In this document: positions 1 to 9,835 of the stretch, piece after piece | How positions within the stretch are numbered: the first letter of the stretch is position 1 | Layout: each line of letters begins with the position of its first letter | Assembly (NCBI GenBank): GCA_963575745.1 | Contig: CAUYUJ010019603.1 | Location: 62,001-126,000 of the forward strand | Direction of reading: 5' to 3' | Source: Prorocentrum cordatum | Lineage: Eukaryota; Sar; Dinophyceae; Prorocentrales; Prorocentraceae | DNA length: 64,000 nt | The notes under the pieces: model-generated | What the model was told of the DNA's origin: nothing | Seen by the model: only the letters and a program-made list of their open reading frames with translations | Databases searched by the model: none | Program-made: the position numbers and the translations under genes

Positions 1-2379
1 CACAGGGAGGCTCGAGAGCCACCAGCCACGGTTTTTCCTCTCGGAGGCGGGCTCTAAGTCTGCGCCTGTGATCCTCTTTTGTGAAGTCCCACCCCCCCTC
101 CTGATCGAAGCTGCCGACGCCCCTGATGCCAGCGTGCTCCGCGTGCCTGGCGATTCTTGGAGGTGAGAACACCTCCGCAAAAGCTCGCCTCCTCAGCTGA
201 GCCCTGAAACTCTTGATCTTATTGGGGGTCCCCGAACCGACATATATACTTTTTCTCTCCCGTTTGTTAAGGAGAACTTCCCTGTCGTCGGAATTGAAAT
301 CGCCGAAGATGGTGTCGTCGAGCTCCCGGCATCTGAAACGGATCTTATCCTGATTCCCCCCCAATTCAGTGACTTCGAAGAGCGAACATAACTTCGTGAA
401 GGACTCCCGGGACCCCGCTTCCATGGTGTATTCGTTTGGGTGGTTGGGATCTCCTATCCTGGTACTGGTGCTGGGTGGCTTCGCTGCCCTACTCACTTCC
501 ACTTGGCGTCGCTGCTGTCGCAGCGGTAGTCCTGCCGCCCCGTCGGAGTCCAGCCCTCCTGGGCCAGCCTGCGCTTCTCCACGTCCTTCTGGTGCTCCTG
601 GGCCTCCCAGGCGCGCTCGTCCTCGGACCGCTGCCAAGCTGCGTCTGAGGCTTTCTGTGGGCGACCAGGGCGCTCCTGTGGCGGCGGAGTCTCCTGCTGC
701 CAGGCGGTCGCCGTGGGGTGCCCCGCCGGCGTGGCTGGCGCCGGCTCCTGATGGCTGAACAGAAGGAAACGTCGCTATGCTGCTGATGGTGGACGAAGAC
801 GCCAGCTGACCCTCCTTGTCGCGGATGCCCCTCGGGTTGGCGGTGTCCTTCTTCAGCAGGCTCCTCTGCGGCGCCGCGTGCCTCTTTGGCGGCGGCCACG
901 GAACCGACGGGCCCGCTGCGGCCGCTGCCTGCGAGGGAGGCAGGCCGTGCGACGGGTAGGCGGGGGTCACGGGCGCCGTCCCGACGATTCCCCACTCGTG
1001 GAGGCCCGCGACCTGGGGGGTCATGCCGATCCCGATCGTCTGCCTGACCTGCGTGGGCGGCGTGGCGATCGACATCTGCGGCGCGCCGGGAGGAACTCCT
1101 GCTGGCTGATGTAGACCTGGAGGCCCCTGGCGACCGACCTCGTCCGTCTGGCCCGTCATCGCTGCTGCCCCGCCGTGTCCCGGCCCTCGCGCCGGAGCGC
1201 TCGCCAGTGGGACTGGCTGCGGGCTGAGCTGGTGCGCCAGGGTGGGCTGCGGCGGCACCTGCTGCGGGGGGAACTCGGGCTGCTGCTTCAGCGGCGTCCC
1301 TGGCTGCGAGTTCGACTGAAGCTGCGACTGCATCGTGGCCAAAGCGTTCATCTGCCCTGAGATGGTACTCTGCAGGCCCGCAATCACGCGGTCCTGTGCC
1401 TCCTGCTTGGCCGCGAGGTTCTTGAGGATCTGGAGCGTCTCCTCGGAGTCGCCGGCATCGTCCGAGCTCGCCGTCCCTTCGATCATGGGACGCTTGGCAG
1501 GGGCCTGACTCGAGTCCTTGCGCCTCTGAGCCCTCACCTGGCGAGCCTGCTCCTCTGCATCCTCCATCACGGCGTCCGGCTGCTCCTCCTCGTGACCTCG
1601 GTAGACCTCCTCCGCTGCCCGACTGTCGCGAGCTGCTGGCCAGGGCGGGGGGGCGCCGGCTGGCGTGACTCCACCCTGAAACGACCCGGGCGGCGGGGCC
1701 GGCGTGTTGACCAGGGCCTGCCAGTCCTGCGAGGGGGCCCCGTACTGGGCGAAACCCTTGCCGCGCAAGGTGCACGCGGCCGTCGTGCGCTTGCAGACGC
1801 ACGAAACGTCGACCTTCGGCTTGCCCTTCTCGGGCTTGACCTCGCGGTAGGCGACCCGCATAGTGCATGATGAACAGACCCGCCACTGTCCATGCCCATT
1901 GCACCCGTACTCGACGCGGGTGGGCAAGTGCCGACACGTGTAGAACGCGTCCGGGATCACCCGCAAGCGCCTGATCAGGTTCGTGGGCCAGAACCTTTTG
2001 TCGAGCATCATGCGCCCAAACTCGTCGGCGAGCTTGTTGAGCCAGAACACGATGCTGCCGACGATGGCCGCCCACCCCTTCTCCTTGCGGTTCAGGTTGG
2101 ACGGGATTTGAGCCCCGGTGACCGCGTGCGTCCACGTGGAGCTCGGGTCCATCAGGTGGTCGACCAAAGTCAGCGGCCGCTGAGCTCGACGCTGGGCCTC
2201 GGTCTGCTGCTTCTTCTTCCTCTCCGTCGGCTGGCCGGCATTGACGCTGCCGACTGAAGGACCACTGGGCATCTCCGAAACGCGGCAGGCTTGGTGGCTG
2301 TAGCCCTTGCCGCGAGCGAAATTCGCTCCTCTCTGAGGCTCGAAAGCTCGAGCCGAGCCGCTGTAGCAGGAGACTCACT
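1..2379 (-). CDS. Retroelement polyprotein, partial: Cys-box, Q/P-rich region, methyltransferase-like PPC domain
   Basis: One frame is open from the TGA near 2380 to base 1 (about 790 codons) and continues beyond the window; codon first bases are congruent at 2152 and 424. Its first part (about 2345-1700) is convincing coding sequence: SVGSVNAGQPTERKKKQQ, then FWPTNLIRRLRVIPDAFYTC, a Cys/His cluster (TCRHLPTRVEYGCNGHGQW, VCSSCTMR, CVCKRTTAAC), then a Q/P-rich segment. From about 440 to 1 it reads ESFTKLCSLFEVTELGGNQ, a lysine/arginine-rich block, GSFDQEGGWDFTKEDHRRR and, at the edge, KPWLVALEPPC. The last block resembles the region of C5-methyltransferase-like domains around the catalytic PC (motif IV), seen in dinoflagellate retroelement proteins. 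Between 760 and 495 a neighbouring frame also looks coding, so two compensating indels are possible. Confidence 0.65.
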
Positions 2380-2700
2380 GTGATGAATGTCGCCGCCCAC
2401 ATGTGGATGAGATTCTTCCGGAGGAGGGTCCCGCTCACCATCGCTCCGAAGGCGTCGTCGCGATATCTCCCCTGGCGTCTTCTCGTCCCTGAGTGTCTGC
2501 ATCCCTTAGCTGACGATCCAGGCTGGCTAAGCCCCATCGCGACGCCGTCTTCGGAACGATTCCCCGGGTCTATGTCGGGCTCGCTGGCCCTTGTCGGCGT
2601 GTCGAGACCGCCGCGGGACCTTCTGGCCCCCAGACAGACCCCCAGACCGAGCCCCAACCTTCCCCCGAGACCTTCGTAGCTGGTTAATTCGGCCCTCTGA
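2170..2700 (-). pseudogene. Linker between protease and Cys-box region
   Basis: Coding-like sequence in shifting frames. The piece 2350-2502 reads MQTLRDEKTPGEISRRRLRS and then PPPEESHPHVGGDIHHSESP, after which the coding character moves to the neighbouring frame at about 2350. No domain is recognised. It connects the protease to the long open frame that starts near 2379 and helps show that the element was once a single polyprotein. Confidence 0.4.
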
Positions 2701-2869
2701 GAGGAGGAAAAGTAGAAGAGGTGAGAGGGGGGGTCGACGATGGTCGAGGTCTTGTATGCCCCAACAGTGGTGTCACACTGGAAATCGCTCTCCTTGAGTC
2801 CTGGGTGCTGCTGAAACAGAGAGGCTGGACACCTGAAGCTCCGGCGGGGGGATTGTAACTCGTCTATTC

Positions 2870-3403
2870 GAATTGTCCTGTGGCCGCTGGGCATCCTCCT
2901 CATCGGAGTCTCCACGCCCGAGCGCCTTAAACTCATGACATTATTGTCGAGATCTGTCTGGAACCTAGCATTTCCTGAAGGCCTACTGGAAGCAAAGGGG
3001 GCACGTCTTCCTGTAAAACGTCTAACTCTACTATACCTTCTTTGCCCTGGATTCCGGTCGGGGCCAGGGCCGTGTGCAAGACCCTAGTGCCACCTCCTAC
3101 TCCTCTGGCATTCCTGTTCCTAGGCTCTACCAAGCGAATCTTCAGGCCTAGCTTTTTCAGCCTCTGGGAGTGCCGCTCGAGCGCCTGGGCCCCAATCAGG
3201 CCCTGGCCGGCGGCGGTGTCCACCGCTGCCTCACCGGCCTCCACCGTGAGCAGCGCCGTCGCCTGCGCGGCCTGGCCCCTCTCGTTCTGCTCCGTCTCCG
3301 ACACAACAGGATACAAAACGTTCGCGAAGACGAAGCCCGTGACGTTCGTGACCCCTCCTGCGGCTGCACTGGCACTGGGGCTCTGGCCATCCGATTGGGG
3401 CAC
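2870..3403 (-). pseudogene. Retropepsin-like aspartic protease of the retroelement
   Basis: The frame that follows the zinc knuckle encodes AAVDTAAGQGLIG; the catalytic-type Asp codon is at 3218-3220 (plus coordinates). Retropepsins normally have D-T/S-G; here the third residue is Ala, which occurs in some dinoflagellate copies I recall. Downstream come the expected hydrophobic-glycine flap-like segment (GVGGGTRVLHTALAP) and the end segment PPLLPVGLQEMLGS. After a frame shift near 2950 the same domain continues as TDLDNNVMSLRRSGVETPM and SGHRTIRIDEL. The Gag-to-protease switch around 3350 is also a frame change. Role: cleavage of the Gag-Pol polyprotein. Given the shifts this copy is probably not functional. 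Confidence 0.7.
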
Positions 3404-5048
3404 TCACGCGCCCAGTGGCCCTTCTCGTTGCACTTCCTGCACCTGGTCTTCTTGATGAGCTCTGAGAGCGGAAGCCTGGTCTTTGTCTGACGGAAAGTGC
3501 CATCTGCTCCTCTATGACCTCTATTCTCTCGCGAGGTCGACACTTTGACCGTCTCCTTCGTCCTGTCGAAGAACCTGCGATCGACCTTCAACTTTCGCTT
3601 GAGCTCCCTGTTCTGCTTCCACGTCTTCCGTCTGTCCTCCTGCGTACTGTCGAATGCCGCAGGAAGCTCGTCGTCGTATAAATTCAGGTTCTCGATAGCC
3701 AGGTATATCTCGGTCTCTCCCTCGGTGTTGAGGGGCGAGACGTCGTCGTAGTCCACCATCGAGTCGTCCTCGTCGTCTTCCACGGAGTAGCTGGGCTCAT
3801 TGTTCGTCCATTGTGATGTCCACGACGACGCGGCTCCTCGATCAGTATGATATGTGCGTGCCCTCTGATGGGCAAGATGCTCCTTTCTCGTCGCGTCCAT
3901 CTCTCGGATGGCCTTGAGAGCATCGGGATGCGAGTCCTTCGTGGCCATGAGAACCTTCATCAACTGCTAGCCACGCTCGTCGAGTCCTACGCCCTCTTCC
4001 AAGAACATGAACTCCCAGCCTTCTGGCACGGGTAAACCCAATGTGCCGACTCGGTCGAAGGCCAGGTCTATTCTCGCGGCGTACTCTGTTAGGCCCTCGC
4101 CCTGCCGTCTCTGGAAGGAGAAGAGGCACTCCCTCGCGGCCTTGCGCTTCTCATCTCCGACGCGCTCGCCGCTCGGGAGGTCCAGGCGGTCGATCGCCTT
4201 CTGAGCGCCTTCCCACGACATGAGAGCCTCGTCTGGAATGTCTTCTAGCTTCCTCTGGAGGTCCATGGGCAACGCCTTCAGGATACGGTCGGCGTGCTTG
4301 GTCTCGCCGACGTCCGTGCTCCGGCGCCGCCTCATGATCTTCCGTCGCCATAGCTTGTATTCTGGCCATCCGGCCCATGGCTCAGGGTCCGCGAAGTCGC
4401 GACCCCTTTCTTTCCAGTTCCAGCCGCCGTCCTTGGAGTCGTCCCACTTCCAGTTGCCGTCGTTCTGGGCTTCACTACAATTCCAGCGACCCTGACACCA
4501 GCGGTCGTGGTCGTCTCGATCAGGGGCCCTGCTGGACGCTGAGCCGGCTGCGGCTCTGTCCCTGGCCCACGGGTCCGTGCAATCTCGCTGCCATTCATCC
4601 TCTTGGTGTGCTTTGCCCTCTGCTCGCCGTTCGTCCGCCTCTGGCTCTGGACTAGGCTGTTGAGCTTGGCTACGCGCATAAGTGAGGATCTGCTGCAGCT
4701 GCGCTTCCGAGAGCGGGCTTGAGATGCGGTGCTGCTCAACAGTCCGTTCAGGTTGTCGTGTACGCTCAAGCAAACCTCGTAGTTGCTCTCCTGAGAGCCT
4801 GATGCGGCCGTCCTCGTCTGCTCATTGTCTCGCTGTCCCACTAGCTGTTGCCACCGGCCCTTGGCCACTATGTTCGGATCCTTGAGATTGGTTATCAGCA
4901 CCCTCCTCGTCCGCTGGCATCGGTCCGCAGAAAGTCGACTGAGCGCCGGTCGTACCGACGCTCCGCTACCACTGTCTCCCCACGATGTCAGCTCAGGATG
5001 AGATGCTGCCTCTTTCTCGAGCCCGTCCGAGCAATGTCCCAAGGCCAC
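3196..5048 (-). pseudogene. gag: Gag with CCHC zinc knuckle, interrupted
   Basis: Nucleocapsid/capsid part of the retroelement. An ATG at 5048 follows the SL relic; the first about 80 codons lie in one frame, then after a shift near 4800 the main Gag frame runs from about 4800 to 3196. It includes a Trp-rich stretch (WKWDDSKDGGWNWKERGRD) followed by PEPWAGWPEYKLWRRKI and a charged helical part typical of capsid domains. The C-terminal knuckle CRKCNEKGHWAREC is encoded at 3400-3441 (C-x2-C-x4-H-x4-C) and would bind the element RNA. A single TAG at 3967-3969 interrupts the otherwise open frame upstream of the knuckle. Length and order fit copia-type Gag. Whether the stop is read through or is a mutation cannot be told from one copy. 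Confidence 0.75.
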
Positions 5049-5138
5049 CAGCAGCTGCCAGCCAGGATATCGGAGAGAAGGTGGGATGGATTGGAAGGTG
5101 ACTGGGATTGACAGAGAGGGGCTGTGAGGGACGTGCGG

Positions 5139-5161
5139 CTTGAGCCAAAGATGGATACGGA
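5139..5161 (-). promoter_or_regulatory. Relic of dinoflagellate spliced leader
   Basis: On the minus strand the 23 bases read TCCGTATCCAT, then CTTTGGCTCAAG. This is the dinoflagellate spliced leader (22 nt, CCGTAGCC...TTTTGGCTCAAG) with one substitution (G to T) and one inserted C. It sits 91 nt upstream of the first ATG of the Gag frame (5048). Established knowledge: SL is added to mRNA by trans-splicing, and genomic SL relics mark sequences that were reverse transcribed from mature mRNA. Inference: the retroelement transcript was trans-spliced before integration. Confidence 0.8.
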
Positions 5162-5640
5162 CATCGCACCCCTCTCTGTATGTTCAAGCACATAGGCAAC
5201 CGTTGGAGGACACAACTGCAAATCAATGAGCTGGAGGCGCTCATTCCCACAACACGCACACACACCTCTTTTCAATACGCGCGCACGCACATGCGCACCC
5301 GTGCGCACCCACATGCTCCTGCACACGCGCATTGAAAATACACTCCCTCCTCCCTTGCCTGGACGGGCAAGCGCGGGCGAATGCGCGCCCAGTCGCACGC
5401 GCACACAGAAACACACACCCAGACATATATACACGCACATTCAAAATGCACTCCCCCTGCCTCCTCTGGACGAGCCCTGAAAAAGGCCAGGCGCAATCGC
5501 AAATGACCGAAAACCAACGCGAACGAGCCAAGGGTGTCGCTGCCGCCAGGCGTTCTTGGACAAACCCAAGCCCCAAACTCCATCCGGACCCCCCAACCCT
5601 GACCCCGAACCCTAATCCTAACCCCCAATCCTATCTTTAA
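5162..5640. other. CA/CG-rich intergenic sequence with short telomere-like stretch
   Basis: No gene seen. Alternating CACACG/GCGCAC tracts (5250-5330 and 5390-5440) surround two similar 40-base blocks (GCATTGAAAATACACTCCC near 5329 and CATTCAAAATGCACTCCCC near 5437). At 5596-5630 the run AACCCTGACCCCGAACCCTA resembles a degenerate plant/dinoflagellate-type telomere repeat (CCCTAAA), but it is too short and irregular to call an interstitial telomere. Confidence 0.5.
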
Positions 5641-5985
5641 CGTTTTCGATTCCCGGGTTCGACTCTCCACCGGCGGCCTTTCGCCTCCTCCCTTTCGTGT
5701 GGTGCCGGGGACGAAGGGGAGGTGCCAGAGGAGGTGGCCCCCCCGGCCCCCCCCCCCCTTGTGCGCCGGGGACGAAGGGAAATGCCAGGACCGGGAGGGA
5801 GAGGGTGGGCTCCCCTTCGGCTCCGAACCTCCCCTTTCGTGCAGGGAAGGCCCCGCTCCCCCCCCCCCTTCCTCGTGCGCCAGGGATGGCGGGGAATGCT
5901 TGGGGGGGCGCGATTCCCCCCTCCCCCCCACCTTTCGTGCACTGGGGGGGGCCCTTTCGCCCTCTCCTGTTATTTTTTGTTGGAT
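5641..5985. repeat. Degenerate C-run repeat with CCTTTCGTGC core
   Basis: Four or five imperfect copies of a module containing CCTTTCGTG(C/T), a poly-C run of 8-12 bases and GTGCGCCGGGGACGAAGGG (near 5690, 5760, 5830, 5875 and 5930). Spacing is about 55-75 bases. ORFs across it are composition artefacts. Confidence 0.6.
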
Positions 5986-5989
5986 ATCG

Positions 5990-7038
5990 CTCTGTCACAC
6001 GTTTCGTGGCTCCATAAAGAGCTCCACCGCAAGCCGCACTGGCTGCGTTCGCATGCGCCCACAGAAACAATTTCGGCACACCCCTCACACGCTTCGTGGC
6101 CCCACGGGGAACTCAACCGCAGGCCGCAGTTGCTGCGTTCGCATGCGCCCGCCGCGCCCATTTCGGCACACACGTTCCGTGGCCCCATAGGAAGCTCCAC
6201 CGAAGGCCCCAGTGGCTGCGTTCGCGTGCGCCCACCGCGCCAATTTCAGCAAACCCCTCGCACGTTTCGTGGCCCCGTAGAGAAACCCACCGAAAGCCTC
6301 AGTGGCTGCGTTCGCATACGCCCACCGCACACGTGTCGGCACACCCCTCACACGTTTCTTGGCCCCATAGGGAGTTCCATGCGCCCGCCCCGCCTATGTG
6401 GGCACACCCCTTCGCACGTTGCGTGGCCCCATAGAGAGCGCCACCGAAGGCCCCAGTGGCGGTGTTCGCATGCGTCCGCACCTATTTTGGATCACCGCTC
6501 ACACGTTTCGTGTCTCCCTAGGGGGAGCCACCGAAGGCCCCAGTGGCCGTGTTCGCATTCGTCTGCCGCGCCCGTTTCGGTACATCCCTCACATGTATCG
6601 CGGCCTCATAGCGAACTCCACCGAAGGCCGCAATGGCTGCGTTCGCGTGCGCCCACCGCGCCAATTTCGGCAAACCCCTCGCACGTTTCGTGGCCGCGGA
6701 GGGAAATCCACCGAAAAACCCAGTGGATGCATTCGCATACGCCCACCGCACACGTGTCGGCACACCCCTCACACGTTTCTTGGCCCCATAGGGAGTTCCA
6801 TGCGCCCGCCCCGCCTATGTGGGCACACCCCTCGCACGTTGCGTGGCCCCATAGGGAGCGCCACCGAAGGCCCCAGTGGCGGTGTTCGCATGCGTCCGCG
6901 CCCATTTTGGATCACCGCTCACACGTTTCGTGTCTCCATCATGGGAGCCACCGAAGGCCGCAATGGCCGTGCTCGCATTCGTCTGCCGCGCCCGTTTCGG
7001 TACATCCCTCACACGTATCGCGGCCTCATAGCGAACTC
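5990..7038 (-). repeat. 90-bp satellite array with higher-order repeats
   Basis: About 11-12 copies of a 90-bp unit whose core reads GTTTCGTGGCCCCATAGG, then GAGCTCCACCGAAGGCCCC, then AGTGGCTGCGTTCGC and a CGGCA-ACCCCTCGCAC end. One unit type is internally shortened (GGGAGTTCCATGCGCCCGCC). The shortened unit and its neighbours recur at an offset of about 421 bases (6291 and 6712), so there is a higher-order period. The family is the same as in 37.2-38.2 kb and 55.1-56.0 kb but in opposite orientation. Since 90 is divisible by 3, the long apparent ORFs (over 400 codons) are by-products of the array. Confidence 0.9.
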
Positions 7039-7345
7039 CACTCCAAAACGGCCGAAGAACCCCCCAAACCAGCCCAAAACGGCCAAAGATGCCTCCAGGA
7101 GGGCCCCAAGACGGCAGAATAACGCACCAGACCTGCCTAAGATGCCCCCAAGACGGCCCCCAAAGGTGCTTCAGAGAGGGAACGGGAGCCGAACATCCGA
7201 GCCTTCCGCCCCGAAAGGCAAGCGGAAGGCCCCAAGAGGCGCCCAGAAGGATCAAAAGGGCCCCCAGGAAATCCCCAAGAGGCCCCAAAGGTCCCCAAAA
7301 GGCCACAAGAAACGCCAAAACGGCCCCCAAGAGGCCCCCCACGAG
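7039..7345 (-). repeat. Degenerate CCAAGACGGCC repeat, first cluster
   Basis: Irregular copies of CCAAGACGGCC, CCCCCAAGAGGCCCC and CCAAAACGGCC, spaced about 20-30 bases. It starts within a few bases of the end of the 90-bp array. The same motif family, in one or the other orientation, fills 48.6-50.4 kb and 54.1-54.7 kb and appears briefly at 33.08-33.17 kb. No protein function is claimed. Confidence 0.7.
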
Positions 7346-8190
7346 ATCCCAATGAACATCCAGTATGCTGCATACTCACAGCTCAAGCACGGTGACAGGA
7401 TGGGCCGAAGACTGGTGGATAATACTACTGGCGAGCACTCGTCAATAACAAATCATCAGTTTCCAAAAAAGCCCATGCGAACAAAAAACGGACAACGTGC
7501 ACACGCGCGTGTCGTCGCGCGCGAATGCCGAAATCTTTCCAAACACATAGGGTGTCTTAAGGATTTCAAAAACCGAGTGTGTCGAACGCACATACGAACA
7601 CATGGTCGCGCAACATGACTTGCCAACAAATGTCTGCGCGAACCAAAAAAGCCATGCGGGTTCCAACGCTTTCATCACATGCGACCGAAAAGGCCCTTCG
7701 CGCGCGCATGTCGGAATCGTTCGGACGCCATTTCACGCGTGCGATGGGGGGAAGGGCACGATCCCTGTCGCAAAATACGCGCGGGCCACTCGCGCCCGTC
7801 GGCCGCGCGCGCATGTCGAACTCCTTCCAAAACTTTCATCACTTACGCGTGGGCACCATCATCGTCATCAGCGTGACCAACGTCGGCACCGTCATTAGCC
7901 TTGCCGTCGCCATCGTCACCGTCGTCACCAACATCGCTACTATCATCATCGTGCCTGCCGGTGTCGCCGTCGCCATCATACCGCGCTCGCCCGAATCCTC
8001 GACTCGCACCGAAGCGGCTCCGCGTATGCTAGCCGCGCTGGGACAACGGTCAGCGCCACCGCGGCCGCGTCGGTCGTACCAGACTAGCTGGCCGCTTTGC
8101 GCGCGAGCCTGCGCGCGCTAGCGCCGCCGCAGCGATGCGCCAGCCAGCGCCGAGCAGTCATCGCAATCGCCGCCGCATGGGTTTTGCAAA
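7346..8190. other. No gene recognised; CGCGCG/CATGTCG repeats and GTC-like stretch
   Basis: Three or four loose copies of a block GCGCGCATGTCGAACTCCTT...CCAAA occur at about 7500-7550, 7690-7730 and 7805-7840; a related block (GACGAAATCCTTCCAAAACC) occurs at 35.53 kb. From 7855 to 8030 the sequence is a degenerate ATC/GTC-type triplet run. No supported gene. Confidence 0.4.
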
Positions 8191-8705
8191 CCAAGCTGCG
8201 GGTGGGTGGTTGGGGTGATTGCGCAAGCAGTGGAGTTCACAACTTGAAGTTCGGCAGGGTGAATTGCACCGCGTGGGTTGCACCACGAAGGCTGCACAAC
8301 ATAGCTTGCACCGCATTGCTTGTACAACGCACCATATAGGTTACACCACATAAACACGCAGCATTGATTGTACCATACTTATTGCACCACATAGATGGCA
8401 CCACATGTATTGCACAACGTATATTGCACAACGTACGGTCCACCACGAATATTGCACAAACGATATTGCAGAAACCAGATTGCACTATATTGCGCGACGT
8501 ATTCTGCACCACATGTGTTGCACAACGTCGATGACACCATATTTAAAACATCACTTCAAATGCATGGCATCGATTGCGCACCCCACATACTGCACCACAT
8601 CTATTCCACGACGTAGATATCACCACGTGGAATACACAGCACAGGTATTACAGCAGATATTGCGCAACGTGAGTTGCACAACATTCATTGCAACACATCC
8701 GTTCT
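8191..8705. repeat. Composite repeat: ACCAAG block followed by TTGCACAAC minisatellite
   Basis: A 46-bp block starting ACCAAGCTGCGGGTGGG (8191) and containing GCGCAAGCAGTGGAG is followed from about 8262 by about 25 degenerate copies of a 14-17 bp unit (TTGCACAACGTA, TTGCACCACATAG). The same block followed by fewer TTGCACAAC units occurs at 9698-9830. In both places a GTC-rich tract precedes the block, so GTC tract, block and TTGCAC array look like one composite unit present twice. Confidence 0.75.
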
Positions 8706-9030
8706 CCTTTCTAAGAAAGAACAGACTCTACCCCCCGGAGTTAACGATCCCCCTGGGGTATTGCGATTTCATATTTATTTTACACACTCGTCCATGCTAA
8801 ATATGAATTCGTATTATCCCAGCCAAACCGGTATCACTCCCCCGCCATCCTCTGCAACAAATACTATGCGCGCGCTCTCGTTTATCAGCAATCATACATT
8901 TTCTAAAATCCTTTGCGCATACCAGAATCCTCCAAAACTTTCGGTTTCGGAAGGATAAAAAATCGTGCGTCCAAAAAAACATTCAAACAACACAAGGTTT
9001 CGCAACACAAATCTTCAACAAAAGCGTGCG
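8706..9030. other. AT-richer spacer, nothing recognised
   Basis: Unique-looking sequence between two arrays. It contains a GAATCCTCCAAAACTTTCGG segment (8927) resembling the CCTTCCAAAACTTTC pieces at 7824 and 35.55 kb, so part of it belongs to a dispersed family. No coding signal was seen. Confidence 0.4.
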
Positions 9031-9239
9031 CGCGCGCTCTTGCGTTGTCGTCGTCGTCCTCGTCGCCTTCCTCCCGCCTCCCTCGTCGTCGTCGTCGTCG
9101 CCGTCGTCGTCCTCTGTCTTTCCTCGTCGTCGTCGTCGTCTTGGCGTCGTCGTCGTTTCCGTCGTCGTTGTCGCCGTGGTCGTCCTTCCTCCCTCGTCGT
9201 CTTCGTCGGTGTTCCGCCGTTGTCCCTCCTATTTCGTCG

Positions 9240-9274
<35 letters not shown>

Positions 9275-9379
9275 TTCCCTCCTCCATCGTTGTTGTCGTC
9301 GTCGCCGTCGTCCTCCCTCCTCCCTCGTCGTCGTCGTCGTCTTCGTTGGCGCCGTCGTCGTCGTCGTCGTCGTCGTCTT

Positions 9380-9411
<32 letters not shown>

Positions 9412-9655
9412 TCGTCGGCGTCGTCGTCGTCGGCGGCGGCGGCGTCGTCGTCGTCGTCGGCGTTGTCATCGTCGTCGTCGTCAGCGTCGGCGTCGGCGTC
9501 GTCGTCGTCGGTGTTGTCGTCGTCGTCGTCGTCGTTGTCGTCGTCGTCGTCGAAGTCGTTGGAGACGTCGTCGGTGTCGTCGTAGTCGTTGTCGGCGGCG
9601 GCGTCGTCGTCGTCGTCGATGGCGTTGTCGCTGTCGTCGTCGGTGTCGCTGCCAA
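9031..9655. repeat. GTC/GAC trinucleotide microsatellite, about 620 bp
   Basis: Imperfect (GTC)n with interruptions of CCTCCCTC, GGCGGC and TTG types. Open frames of several hundred codons in all frames (poly-Ser, poly-Val, poly-Arg or poly-Asp) are a consequence of the triplet repeat and are not genes. Confidence 0.95.
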
Positions 9656-9697
9656 GTGCCATTTGGTACCCATCGTCAAGGTCGTCAGAGGTCTTGC

Positions 9698-9835
9698 GAC
9701 CAAGTTGCGGGTGGGAGGGTGGGATGTTTGCACGAGCAGTGGAGAGGACAGCTTCAAGTTGAGCAAGTTATTGAGTTCACTACATAGACTGGTCCACACA
9801 TATTGCACAACATCGATTGCTACACAACGCGCTGT
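9698..9835. repeat. Second copy of the ACCAAG block with short TTGCACAAC tail
   Basis: ACCAAGTTGCGGGTGGG at 9701 and TTTGCACGAGCAGTGGAG align with 8191-8250 at roughly 80 percent by eye, followed by CATATTGCACAACATCGAT. It bounds the GTC array on the right. Confidence 0.7.

Larger units (their letters stand above)
1..5161 (-). mobile_element. LTR-type (probably Ty1/copia-like) retroelement, 3' part beyond left edge
   Basis: Reading leftwards on the minus strand there is an SL relic (5139-5161), Gag with a CCHC zinc knuckle, a retropepsin-like protease and a long open frame that leaves the window at base 1. Integrase and reverse transcriptase would lie beyond the left edge, so the copia assignment rests on the Gag-knuckle-protease order and on resemblance to dinoflagellate copia-type polyproteins that I recall; gypsy-type is not excluded. 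The polyprotein is broken: an in-frame TAG inside Gag (3967-3969) and frame changes near 4800, 3350, 2950 and 2350. No LTR can be recognised in the window. These breaks indicate a decaying copy or assembly indels. Confidence 0.75.

Noticed and set aside
495-760. Lys/Glu-rich alternative frame (DVEKRRLAQEGWTPTGRQ) as a separate exon
   Set aside because: It looks protein-like, but the neighbouring frame is open throughout and connects both sides; kept as possible double indel only.
489-2936. 815-codon ORF on the minus strand
   Set aside because: Only its first about 25 codons (end of protease) look real; the rest is Arg/Gly/Ala-rich shadow of the neighbouring frame that carries the Cys-box polyprotein.
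3330-3370. Programmed ribosomal frameshift between Gag and protease
   Set aside because: No slippery heptamer with downstream structure stood out and the copy has many other shifts, so decay or indel error is simpler.
5596-5630. Interstitial telomere
   Set aside because: Only four or five imperfect CCCTAA-like units; could be chance in a C-rich region.
5722-7618. Long plus-strand ORFs (406-466 codons) rich in His/Arg/Pro
   Set aside because: They read through the 90-bp satellite, whose period is a multiple of 3.
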